64,000 nucleotides of DNA, from positions 2,232,001 through 2,296,000 of the forward strand of contig AP026539.1 of assembly GCA_026075535.2 (NCBI GenBank), written 5' to 3'. A model generated the notes under the pieces. The model saw nothing but the letters and a program-made list of their open reading frames with translations. It did not search any database and had not been told where the DNA came from. The first letter of the stretch is position 1; every line of letters starts with the position of its first letter. Positions 54,601-64,000 of this stretch are shown here, piece after piece. Origin of the DNA: Tricholoma matsutake (Eukaryota > Basidiomycota > Agaricomycetes > Agaricales > Tricholomataceae). Position numbers and translations under genes: made by a program.

Positions 54601-55845
54601 CACCCACTATCAGCAAAACTAACAATGAACAATAACAATGCAACAAAGCATTTGACTGAGCAAGAAGAGCAGATCAGATACAGAAGGAGTATGCAAGAAT
54701 GACAAAGAAGTTGTTGATAAAACAAGGGGAGCAGATGGAGCCAGAGAGGTAGTGATCAGCCAAAGCATTGGAAGCATTGAAAGTCACAGGAGCATTCAAA
54801 GATGAAGATTGGTTGACAATCATTGTGGAAGAAGGTGGTCCTGATGAAGTAGCTTTTGGTGTAGACAATGAGGATAACCCAGATGATGTGGCTCCTGTAA
54901 CAGACAAAGGAAGGATGGGTTCCAAAGGCCCCAGAGCCATTTGCTTCGCTACTGAATCAGCATTTCTTTTCTTTTCCAGTCATGAACATTCCAGATTGTG
55001 GTGACCTATGGCACTATTCAGAGCCATTAGATTCACATGACTTTGATTGGACATCAGGAAGAAGGAACACTGAGTCTGTGCCTGAGATAAGAATGGGTAG
55101 GATCCAGCATAGTCAGGTTGTATTGTTGCACAGACTGGGCCATAGCAGAGGGTTGAACCTGTCCTTCAGTTCCTGCTACTTGTGGAGTCATTTTGGTCCT
55201 CTCTAGACAAAATTGTGTAGCATATATGAACAAAATACGTGTAGGGGAAAGATTTGTAGACATTGAGACTTGTAAAGAGATAAGGCAAAAGGAAGGCCAC
55301 AAACTTTTCCATTACTACAAAGCCATACATTTATTGTATCATGATTCCTCATTCTTTTGTTCCTCAGTTATTCATCATCTCTCATCCTAAACTTCTAATA
55401 AGTTAGTTGAATCAATAAAAAGCAAAGAACATATATAAAAAACTTACCAGGGACCAATTTGTGCTGTTGGTCCTAAGGATAGGAGCAGTGGAGGAGACAG
55501 TTGTGGTGGTAGTGTGGTGATGATCTGGTGTTGTTGATGTGTGCAATGGTGGTGGGAATGTTTGTTGTTAGTGGGAAAGCTTTTCTGTAAAAGGAAATGT
55601 CAGTGTATTGATGTAGAAATACATAGATCACATGGTATATTAACTTGTAAGATATTCCTTTTAAGGAAATGTCAGAGTGGGGATCCGGGCTAGGCCAGCT
55701 GTTCAAAGCTGCTGGAACCAAGTCAGTAACCTCGATAACAGTGAGCTGCCAAGATGCATGTGTGTTACCCATGCTATCACAAACAACAGCACAAAACTTA
55801 GCATGACCAATTGCATTGATTGTCTAGTATAGATTATAGGAGTAA
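54601..55845 (-). other. Possible upstream (gag-like) region of the DIRS-like element
   Basis: Minus-strand frames 54674-54940 (Ser/Thr/Pro-rich) and 55054-55302 (MTPQVAGTEGQVQPS, MAQSVQQYNLTMLDPT) look protein-like but match nothing I know. No inverted or split terminal repeats of the element were recognised. Its limits are therefore unknown. Confidence 0.35.
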
Positions 55846-56284
55846 TGTAAGGGGACTAGGAGGTGCCCTGTGTGTTTCTCCTGTTTTTTATGTTTGTCCT
55901 ATATTTTTCCTCACTTCATTTCCTCCTATTCTTCATTTTCTATACGTTTTCCTTATTTTATTACTAATTTTCCTTTCTATCACATTTTTGCATGTTGACA
56001 GTTTTATATTTAGAGGCGGAGTACCCTTTCCAACATCTACCCCTTGGTATGATGTCATTCAGCAGCCTTGATCTGCCTATCTCTGCCTTTTCTATTTTTA
56101 GGCTATTATTTGATTTTTGCAATCTTCACATATACTGGGCATTGGCAAAGGGTCCTTAGAGTTTTCTCTTTGGATTTCCCTTTGCTAGTTGCACCTTCAC
56201 TCCCTGTAATATGTACCATAATTTTAACTTTTGATTTCCCTTTGCTAGTCCACTAATTAAGTGGCCTCTAAGGCTGCCCTTATA
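55846..56284 (+). repeat. 5' LTR of Gypsy copy C
   Basis: 439 bp, diverged from the A/B LTRs. The RNA-start segment AGAGTTTTCT (56158-56167) and its complement AGAAAACTCT after the LTR (56287-56296) are both still intact. Confidence 0.9.
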
Positions 56285-56463
56285 GTAGAAAACTCTCTCC
56301 TAAGGCTCGGAATTGTGAACATGCTGCCAAAATAGGCAGGTACAGAGTAGACAATGCCTCCCAGAGCTCAAACAACTCCCTACACACCATTCCAGACTTC
56401 CCTGCCTTAAGTAATTGTTCATTCTCACCTAACACACCACCTAGCATGCTGCACCATCAATGC

Positions 56464-57573
56464 ATCAGAGTGCCTCGACGTGCTTGAAAGCAACATTACT
56501 GGAATATGTGTGCAAATGGATTCACTTAAATCTATGATTAAAAACTTCATCAGAACCCTTCAGACTAGCTCCACAACCAATATTCCCCCCATTATGACTC
56601 CAAGCATGCCCAATAATGACACACCACCTAACACACCCACTAAGGAGTGTGTCCAGATCAAACCGTCCCCCCCCCCCCCCCCCTGCTGAATTTAATGGTG
56701 TGCATGGACAGGGGCATGCATTCCTTAGTTCCTGTGAGTTGTACATCAGTCTCCAGTCACATCAATTTGTCAACAATGCTGCAAAGATTTATTGGACCTT
56801 CACATACATGAAATTTGAACCTGCCTATCTCTATGTGGACCATATTTTGCACCAAACTAAAGAGCTTGGTTCTCTACCTTTCTCCACTTGGGGTGACTTT
56901 CAAGCAGAGTTTGTATGCCACTTTTGTCCCCTCAATGAGCACCACTGAACAGTGCCATGGCTTGACTCATCCTCTTACCATCAGGCACATTGATCTGTGG
57001 ACAATTATATTGAGGAGTTTAAGGACTTGGTGGACATGGCAGAATATGGGAGTGGGCTACCAGTGGTGGTGAAGTTCTGACAGGACCTCAATGGAGAGAT
57101 TCAAGACCAGATTTCACAGATGTTGGAAGGGCACTATGATATCTATGCTTGGTATGAGGCTGCTTCACTCTGTGATGAGAATTGACTCACAAATGCAGCA
57201 TTTAATGCAGCATTCCATGCTCCAACTACCACTCATGTGCCCTACACCTTCAAACAAACCCTCCCCTGCCTTAACCCCATTCCTGTCCATCAGACTCCTG
57301 CACCAGCCATCAGTGCCTCTGTACCAATGGATGTTGATACAGACCATAGTCATGCATGTAGGGTGGATCTCTGCTACTGCTGTGGGGAGACTGGGCACAT
57401 GGCCAGAGTGTGTCCCCATCATCAGGATATTTGCATGCTCACCCCTGAGGGGCGAGATGAACTCCTCCAGGACCTGTGGCACTTGTAGATGTTGAGGAAG
57501 CAAAGGATCAGGTTGCAGAGGAGATCAAGTAAGAAGTTGTAGAGGAGCAGGATTTTTCTATTTGCAGAGAGTG
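56464..57573 (+). pseudogene. gag: Gag, copy C
   Basis: Residues of copy A Gag are readable through several frames: LYISLQSHQFVNNAAKIYWT, LPFSTWGDFQAEFV, and an intact CX2CX4HX4C knuckle CYCCGETGHMARVC. Stops and indels break the frame. The slippery heptamer GGATTTT is kept at 57550-57556. Confidence 0.85.
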
Positions 57574-58356
57574 AATTGTATGCCCTCACTGTCTGTCCAT
57601 AACCACTTTGAAGTTTTGTCAGTTGAATCTCTGGAGAATGAATCTAATTCCATGACTGTTTCCCTCTCTGACCCTTCAAAGTTGGCTGAATCTTCCTATT
57701 TCTCCCTCTGCCCCATGCCCCAAAATTAAATTGTGGGAGTGCAAACTACCACACAAATATATTGTTGCATCCACTCCCTCTACACATTCCTTGAACCTAG
57801 CAATCAAACTACATACTACCAACACTGGACAGATACTTGGTGTCTCTGCACTCCTGGACTCTGGTGCGACTGGTCTCTTCATTGATGCCCATCTCACACA
57901 ACAACATTCCCTGAATACTCACTCACTCTCATGTCCAATACCTGTTTATAATGTGGATGGGTCCCCAAACAAAGCTGGTGCCATCTGAGAGGTTGTAGAC
58001 CTGGTCCTCTGTTACAAAGATCATAGTGAGCATACCCTTTTTGCTGTCACTCAGTTAGGAAAGCAGAAGCTGATCTTGGGCTATCTGTGGCTTTGAGACC
58101 ATAACCCAGAGGTCAACTGGCATACCAGGGAGGTTACAATGAGCCAGTGTCCATCCTGCTGTTGCACTTGTTTCACAGAAGCCAGATAAGAACACCGTGG
58201 ACAAAGGGTCTCAGTATGACACACTCAGAAGTGTCATGCTGGACCCCTGCCTGTGCCTGAGGTGGAGTTAGAGGGGGTTCCTGATCTGATGCCAGACTCA
58301 GATAATGAGGAGGAGGAGCCAGAGGAAGTGGAGGAAGGTGATTGGAATTTCTACAC
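57574..58356 (+). pseudogene. pol: Protease region, copy C
   Basis: HKYIVASTPSTHSLNLAIKL and GVSALLDSGATGLFIDAHLT show the copy A protease with its DSGA motif. The frame is broken by stops (for example TGA at 57986-57988). Sequence then follows the acidic linker before the RT, where the internal deletion begins. Confidence 0.85.
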
Positions 58357-58551
58357 TGTTCAACTTGACAGGAAAGGAGGCATGGAGGTGGGATAATGCA
58401 CAACAGGAGGTGTGTGAAAAGCTTAAGGAGATGGTCACTTCCACTCCCATTCTTACCTTTGCTGACAATTTGTGCCCTTTTTGTGTAGAAGCCAACAGTT
58501 CTGACTTTGCGACAAGCACTGTGTTGTATCAGCAGTCTCCGGAGGACCAGA
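58357..58551 (+). pseudogene. pol: RNase H fragment, copy C
   Basis: Matches copy A pol from about residue 593 (LFDLTGKEAWRWDNAQQEAF) to about residue 657 (QQSPEDQ), after which the element D LTR starts. Confidence 0.85.
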
Positions 58552-58913
58552 TGTTATGATTTGTCTACAGGAACCCACAAGTACAGGCACTTCATTTTTC
58601 TCATTCAACTCGACTCTCTTCCGACGGAAGACACCTTGATGCATGGTGACTCCATGCACCCGAACACACTCCCACATGCACCATGGTACAACAACCCCTT
58701 TACATGAGGTCCATGACATCAGATCCTTGACATCGGATGCCTCATGCTACACATGAAGCTTATCTCTTATTGTTCTCTGACATGCTGCGCTGCAGCACTC
58801 TGTGGCATCAGACGCCTCATGCAAGGCATGAGGCCTGTCTCTTCTATTGTTCTTTCTAATTATACTTGATAACGATCCTACATTCAGATTGGACAATAGA
58901 TATCTTCAAACCG

Positions 58914-58921
58914 TATATAAG
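58914..58921 (+). promoter_or_regulatory. TATA box of element D LTR
   Basis: TATATAAG lies 32 bp upstream of TCAGCTTGACCT (58946-58957), the stretch complementary to the primer site and so the predicted 5' end of the transcript. Confidence 0.65.
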
Positions 58922-58995
58922 CTGTAGTAATACTGTCTGTATTCCTCAGCTTGACCTAATTCAATCAACGGTCTTAAACTCAACCAGAACACTCA

Positions 58996-59206
58996 ACAAC
59001 TAAGGAAGCCCCTTAGTTGTGATACACTTGAACTCAACAGTCAGAAAGCCTCTGACTGTGATACACGAACCGATGGTGCACTCAGAAAGCCTCTGAGTAT
59101 GGACAGCTGTGATGACTTGAGGAAGTACCCAAGTGAAGGCAGAAAGCCCGATACACTAGGAAAGTCTCCTAGTGCAATACAAGACAGTTGGAAAGCCTCC
59201 AACTGT
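58996..59206 (+). repeat. Six tandem pentaloop hairpins in element D R-U5
   Basis: Stems and loops: 58996-59020 (10 bp, loop AAGCC), 59037-59059 (9 bp, AAGCC), 59080-59098 (7 bp, AAGCC), 59115-59134 (7 bp with an A bulge, AAGTA), 59154-59174 (8 bp, AAGTC) and 59184-59206 (9 bp, AAGCC). Stem sequences differ while pairing is kept. GATACAC-like words recur between hairpins. A further hairpin with a different loop (CTATA) is at 59228-59249. Confidence 0.9.
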
Positions 59207-59252
59207 AACACATGAAGCCAAGGCTGAGTTAAGGACCTATAGTCTTAACAAA

Positions 59253-59264
59253 AGGTCAAGCTGA
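59253..59264 (+). promoter_or_regulatory. Self-primer binding site, element D
   Basis: AGGTCAAGCTGA is perfectly complementary over 12 nt to TCAGCTTGACCT at 58946-58957. It lies 2 nt after the predicted LTR end. Confidence 0.75.
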
Positions 59265-59540
59265 TCTACGAAGTCCACCTACCTAGGTGCAGACACAACG
59301 TCTTTCAGACAAAGCCCAGACAGACCTCTGACAGGAGCATCGACATCAGGAAGAACCTTGTGGTATAGATACCAAGTCCGACTAGTACAATACTCAGAAT
59401 CAGCACAAAGGTGGTTCTTGAAGCGAACAGAAGACGAGGAACCAAGATACCTCACTGAAGAAGACTTCAGACTGACAAGCAAAGAAGAAACCCCAGAACG
59501 AGACCCATTCTCCTTATCCAACGACGACATCCCCGATAAC

Positions 59541-60392
59541 ATGTCTACCGAACCCACTGCATCAAACAAGGAGATTAGAATCCAAACCCCCTCTGACTTC
59601 ACAGGGGACCGAACCAGAACTGCAAAGTTCTTACAAGAAGTGAAACTCTATCTGAGAGTAAACCATGGGATCTACAACACAGATGAAAAGAAAATCATCT
59701 TCGCATTGTCGTTTATGAATGGAGGAACCGCCATGCCCTGGGCACAGACATGGGCAGAAAAGGAAGACCTAGGGACATGGTCAACCTTTGAAACAGCGCT
59801 CAAAGCAGCGTTCACCCCAATCAACGAAGCTGGCAGAGCCAGAACCAAAATGAAAACACTAAAGCAGGGACAGGACCTGGAGGATTACATTGCACAATTC
59901 CAAATCCTCCGAGAGAAGGTGGGGATCAATGACAATACTGCCCTGATTGAACTCTTCATGGATGGGTTAAACCCCAGGCTCCTTGAAAGAGTATTCAAGA
60001 TGGAAATGATCCCCACAACCCTAGAAGGGATGATCAATGCTGCCTCCAAGTACGACAGACAATGGAGGAGAGCAAAAGCGATAACTGGGAAATTACAGGA
60101 GAGCTGGGCAAAGAAGACCGCAAACTCCAAACCAAAAGAAACCCCACTAGAAATCAACTGACTCTCTGACCAGGAGAGGGTCAAACACATGAAGAAGGGG
60201 CTATGCTTTGTGTGCCACCAACCTGGGCACAGAGCAACCAAACACAAGAAAGGGGAAACAAGAACCAAGAACCAGTCATTCCCAAAGAAGAAAGGCGAAG
60301 AGGCCTACTCAAAGATCCGAGCGATCATAAAAGACCTCGATGAAGAAGACAGGACAAGGGCTCTCACTGCAATAGAGGATGAGGGTTTTTAA
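59541..60392 (+). pseudogene. gag: Gag of element D (one in-frame TGA)
   Basis: I chose the ATG at 59541 (MSTEPTASNKEI); the frame is open further upstream to at least 59358 without an ATG and still looks protein-like, so an N-terminal extension cannot be excluded. The core has the Gag motif series FLQEVKLYLRVNHG, WSTFETALKAAF, DLEDYIAQFQILREK and LFMDGLNPRLLERVF. A TGA at 60159-60161 (CGA in the presumed ancestor) precedes the nucleocapsid CFVCHQPGHRATKH, in which the last zinc ligand is His rather than Cys. It stops at TAA 60390-60392. Confidence 0.88.
60383..60389 (+). promoter_or_regulatory. Canonical -1 frameshift heptamer GGGTTTT (element D)
   Basis: In the gag frame the codons are GAG GGT TTT TAA, so G-GGT-TTT is an XXXYYYZ heptamer immediately before the stop. 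A -1 slip reads GGG TTT TTA AAG and continues open into the protease frame (MPGTTELS at 60410). A short stem, GGT-GG-CCTG with CAGG-T-ACC (60396-60421), begins 7 nt after it. Confidence 0.8.
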
Positions 60393-61835
60393 AGAGGTGG
60401 CCTGCCTCGATGCCAGGTACCACTGAACTTTCCATTAGCTCTGTATTACTAGCCACTTTGAAGGATCAATCTATGCATTTAGACGTCAAAGTGCTAGGAG
60501 CAGACGGGAGGAAAGTCATCGAAACTGAAGCCCTACTCGACTCAGGAGCGGGAGGAGTATTCATGAGCCATGAATTTGCAGAAGAAAACGAACTCAGACT
60601 GCACCCCCTGGAAAGAATCATTAAGGTGAAGAATGTGGATGGAACCCCAAACAAGAAAGGGGAAATCTCCCAATATGCCAGGGGACCGCTAATGATCAAC
60701 GGGTGAACATTCCTGACGACCTTCCTGATTGTGGGATTGGGAGGAGAATCGATCATCTTGGGCCTGCCATAGCTCAGGAAGATTAACCCAGTAATCAACT
60801 GGAGAACCGGAACCTTCCAGTTCAGGGCGAAGGACGAGAGTCACCTGGAACTCTCACATGGGAAAGGAAGAACCCTCATTAGGAGGGTGCAAACCGAGAA
60901 ACCCAACAAAAGGTGCCTATCATGGCGCCAGAAGGGAACTGAAAAGAAGGAGAACCCCTTCAACATGACAAAAGAAGAACGACAGGCATGGTGCCGAAGA
61001 ATAGTCACCAGAGAAAAAGAAAAAATCGATCTCAAAATAAAGACAAGAGAAGAGCAATGGGTGCAATTCAAGAGGCTAGCTGCCAGGGAAAGAGAAAGAC
61101 TCCTTTCCAAGACAAAGACACCGATGAAAGAAGAATGGCTTGAGCAATGCCAAAGAATCATCGCCAAGGCAAAGATAATGGGAGGAGCCCTCCACACCAA
61201 ACCAAGAAACAGAATGCCCACTGAGACCAGAAGGGCAACGATAGAAGAAGTGAACGATGAAGAGATTGCAGTCACAACTCTTCAGGATGCGGAGCCCATT
61301 GGGCCACAGGACGAAGAAAGCACTGGGAAGGAAAACCCAACATTGGCAAACCACAAACAGGCAATGGAACAGACAACAGGACAACCAGAGGAGACACCCA
61401 TGCAAGGGATCACGGACGACAAACTACTAATTGCCTACATCTGAGGAGAACCCGTCATTGGCATTTTCGAACCAAGGAAAACCCCGCTGACAGAAGAGTA
61501 TGACAAGCCAAGAAAGATACTTGTACTCCCAATCAATGAAGAAGATCTCCTGACTCGTAAAGGCAAAAGGAACACCACAATACGTCTATGGGCAGAACAT
61601 CTGGATTAGGGCAAAAACATCGGTCTCACAGCACCTGGCGCATCAAAAGGAAGGAGACCCGGAACGGAAGACCCTGGACGAACTACTCCCAGAGCAATAC
61701 AAAGAGTACCGATGGATATTTGAGAAGGAAGCATCGGAAAGATTCCCAGAATCAAGATCCTGGGATCACATGATAGACCTCAAATCGGACTTTGTGGCAA
61801 AAGATTGCAAGGTATACCCACTGTCACCAGCATAA
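60389..61835 (+). pseudogene. pol: Protease and pol linker of element D (several stops)
   Basis: The -1 frame gives the protease (EALLDSGAGGVFMSHEF, with DSGA) and then a TGA at 60704-60706 and TAG at 60770-60772. The charged linker 60887-61444 (KEERQAWCRR, EREKIDLKIK-like) is rich in Lys/Glu and may be a coiled coil. After a TGA at 61442-61444 and a one-base shift near 61566, the reading continues YVYGQNIWIRAKTSVSQHLA to TAA at 61833-61835. The stops fit CpG and G-to-A decay. Confidence 0.85.
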
Positions 61836-64000
61836 CAAAAGAAACTCGATGAGTTTCTCGATGAAAGCCTGGAAAAAGGATACATTCGACCATCGAAATC
61901 ACCCATGGCATCCCCATTCTTCTTTGTTGCGAAGAAGGACTCAGACACGCTATGGCCCTGCCAAGATTACAAGTACTTGAATAACGGAACGATCAAGAAC
62001 ACCTACCCACTGCCGCTGGTAGGAGACCTGTTAGACAAGCTGAGAGGGGCAAAATGGTTTACGAAATTGGACATCCGATGGGGGTATCACAACATCAGAA
62101 TCAAGGATGGAGATCAATGGAAGGCAGCCTTCAAGATGAATCAAGGGCTGTTCAAACCAACAGTGATGTTCTTTGGATTATGCAAGTCACCGGTGACCTT
62201 CCAGGCAATGATGAATGAGATATTTTGTGACATGATCAGAGAAGGATGGCTCATGATTTACATGGACAACATCCTGATATTCTCCAAGGATCAGAACAAA
62301 CACCAGGAAAGGACAAAGAGAGTACTGCAAAGACTGGTGGAAAGTGACTTATACCTGAAGCCGGAGAAGTGCAAGTTTGACGTCCACAAAGTGGAATTCT
62401 TGGGTCTAATCATCCGACCCAATGAAATTGCCATGGACAACACGAAACTGGCAGGTATACAGGATTGGCCTACCCCGACTAACGTAAAGGCAGTCAGATC
62501 CTTCCTGGGGTTTGGGAATTTCTACAGGAAATTCATTGGACGTTTCGCAGAGACAAGCAGACCACTTAATGAACTGACAAAGAAGAACAAGATGTTTGAC
62601 TGGACAACTGAATGCGAAAATGCCTTTCAGATGCTGAAAAGGAAATTCACAGAAGCACTGGTACTGCTGATGCCAGACCCAACAAAACCATTCACAATTG
62701 AATCAGACGCCTCAAAACACGCAACAGGAGGAGTGCTGAGACAAAGAGACACGAATGGAGATTGGCACCCATGCGGATATATATCACATGCATTGACACC
62801 AATGGAACGAAACTACAAAATCTATGACAGGGAACTACTCGCAATAGTACAGTCACTAGAAACCTGGAGGCACTACCTGAAGGGTTCAGAACACCCAGTA
62901 GTAATCCTCTCGGATCACAAGAACCTGACATACTTCCGAACGGCACAGAAACTAAACAGGAGACAGGCAAGATGGAGCTTATTCTTGTCAGAATTCAAAT
63001 TACAGCTTGTTCACGTGCCCAGATCTCAAATGGTGCAAAGTGATGCTTTATCACAAAGGGCTGACCACATACCGGAAGAAGACAACGACAATGAAGATAT
63101 CACAATGTTACCAGAAACGGTATTTGTGAAATTCATTGCCACTGAAATACATGACCTGCTTGCAGGGAGCATCATGAAAGATGACCTGGTGAAGAGTGCA
63201 ATCGAAGCGCTAAAGACCAAAGGAGCACCACCAATAAAGTTGGCATTAGAAGACTGGAAAATAGAGGATGGCCTTCTATTCTTCCAAAATCGATGCTATG
63301 TCCCTGACAACGGGGACATACAAAAGAAGCTGGTACAGAAATACCATGAAGGGGTAACCAGCAGACACCCAGGACAATGGCAGACAACTGAAATGGTTAG
63401 GAGGGACTACTGGTGGCCAGGAATGATGATGTACATCAAGAACTATGTTGCTGGATGCGCTACATGCCAGCAGATGAAGGTCAACACCCACCCAACGACA
63501 CCGCCCCTACAACCAATCAAATCCAAAGCAACAAGGCCATTCACAATGGTAACGACTGACTTCATAACTGACCTACTGGAGTCCGACGGTTATGATGTGC
63601 TCATGGTCGTGGTAGACCATGGGCTTATGAAGGGGGTAATTTTCATCCCTTGCAAGAAAACAATCGATGCACTGGGAGCAGCGACCCTCTATCTGGATTA
63701 CGTCTACAAATGGTTCGGCCTTCCAGACAAAATTATATCGGACAGGGACCCCAGATTCGCCTCACAGCTATTCCAAGAGTTAGGAAGATTGCTCAGAATT
63801 AAGCTGGCAATGAGTATGGCATACCACCCCCAGACCGATGGAGAAACAGAATGGGTGAATCAAGAAGTAGAAGTCTGCCTGCAGATCTTCTGCTTGAACA
63901 ACCAAGAGAAATGGAAGCACTTCCTTCCAACAGCAGAGTTCACCCACAACCAAAGGATGCACTCCACCCAGAAAAGCTCCCCATTCTATCTGATGATGGG
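61836..64000 (+). CDS. pol: RT-RNase H-integrase frame of element D (open at window edge)
   Basis: This frame is open for 721 codons with no stop before the window ends. The RT part begins FLDESLEKGYIRPSKSPMAS and has the first Asp in TKLDIRWGYHN. Its active-site box is YMDN at residues 142-145 (62259-62270) instead of YxDD, so the RT is probably dead. RNase H shows SDASKHATGGVL, ERNYKIYDRELLAI and SDHKNLTYF. The integrase shows the zinc region (YHEGVTSRHPGQW, CATCQQMK) and Asp, Asp, Glu in TTDFITDLL, ISDRDPRFAS and DGETEWVNQ. The frame start is set only by the preceding TAA and is not a real initiation site. Confidence 0.92.

Larger units (their letters stand above)
55846..58551 (+). mobile_element. 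Ty3/Gypsy chromovirus, copy C (truncated and CpG-depleted)
   Basis: The 5' LTR (55846-56284), gag, protease and a short RNase H piece of the A/B family are present in order. The RT is missing: the sequence jumps at about 58358 from the protease-RT linker (DWNFYT) directly to FNLTGKEAWRWDNAQQEV, a deletion of roughly 1 kb. The right end is cut at 58551 by the LTR of element D. Nearly all CpGs of copy A are TG or CA here. A run of 17 C (56667-56683) replaces 8 C in A and B. Confidence 0.9.
58552..59250 (+). repeat. 5' LTR of element D (699 bp)
   Basis: The left end TGTTATG abuts copy C. The right end is inferred: TTAACA at 59250 gives TG..CA ends with 5-bp inverted repeats TGTTA/TAACA and lies 2 nt before the primer site. 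The 3' LTR is not in the window, so the right limit is a prediction. Confidence 0.7.
58552..64000 (+). mobile_element. Ty3/Gypsy element D (second family), runs past window
   Basis: The 5' LTR at 58552-59250 has TGTTA..TAACA ends. It is followed by a self-primer site, gag, protease, and a long RT-RNase H-integrase frame that is still open at the window edge. It interrupts copy C. The 3' LTR lies beyond the window. Pol carries stops at 60704, 60770, 61442 and 61833 and a frameshift near 61566, so this copy is inactive. Confidence 0.92.

Noticed and set aside
59358..59540. An N-terminal extension of element D Gag
   Set aside because: The frame is open and protein-like, but it has no ATG before 59541. 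I could not decide, so the first ATG was used.

Overview
The window looks like a repeat-rich, largely gene-free stretch of a filamentous fungal nuclear genome, most likely a basidiomycete (Agaricomycetes). The grounds are chromodomain Ty3/Gypsy elements, a DIRS-like RT/RNase H/tyrosine-recombinase remnant, a pogo/CENP-B-type DDE transposase remnant, intron-like GT..AG spacers, and decay dominated by CpG to TpG/CpA changes. No intact host gene was recognised; almost everything is mobile DNA, satellite or pseudogene. The organism assignment is inference from family resemblance, not from a search.

Layout. 1-1274: AT-rich DNA with a 158-bp direct duplication. 1275-7321: a nearly intact chromodomain Ty3/Gypsy element on the minus strand (copy A) with 426-bp LTRs and a GATAT target duplication. 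7322-8570: no gene. 8571-25551: a giant inverted repeat with two 5,563-bp arms that align without gaps (8571-14133 against 19989-25551) around a 5.9-kb spacer. The arms are packed with a ~250-bp satellite arranged in convergent arrays, and the spacer holds several gene fragments. 25552-30900: a DDE transposase pseudogene split by a 2.35-kb TA-flanked TIR element and by a second 1.4-kb insertion. 32110-32318: an hAT-type MITE with a perfect 8-bp target duplication. 34234-37469: a foldback element with ~150-bp arrays in opposite orientations. 38946-44375: a decayed Ty1/Copia element (minus). 44448-50483: a second copy of the Gypsy family (copy B, plus). 50947-54600: a decayed DIRS-like element (minus). 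55846-58551: a third, heavily decayed Gypsy fragment (copy C). 58552-64000: a second Gypsy family (element D, plus) that runs off the window and appears to have inserted into copy C.

How the parts work. In both Gypsy families a short stretch about 30 bp downstream of a TATA-like box inside the LTR is perfectly complementary to the sequence 2 nt after the 5' LTR (10 nt in A/B/C, 12 nt in D). This is the arrangement expected for self-primed reverse transcription of the Tf1 type. Both families place pol in the -1 frame of gag, with a candidate slippery heptamer just before the gag stop (GGATTTT in A/B/C, canonical GGGTTTT in D). In element D the segment between the predicted RNA 5' end and the self-primer site carries six short hairpins with different stems but nearly the same AAGCC pentaloop, which is the most unusual structure in the window. 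The Copia element instead uses a site complementary to the anticodon region of initiator tRNA-Met, as Drosophila copia does.
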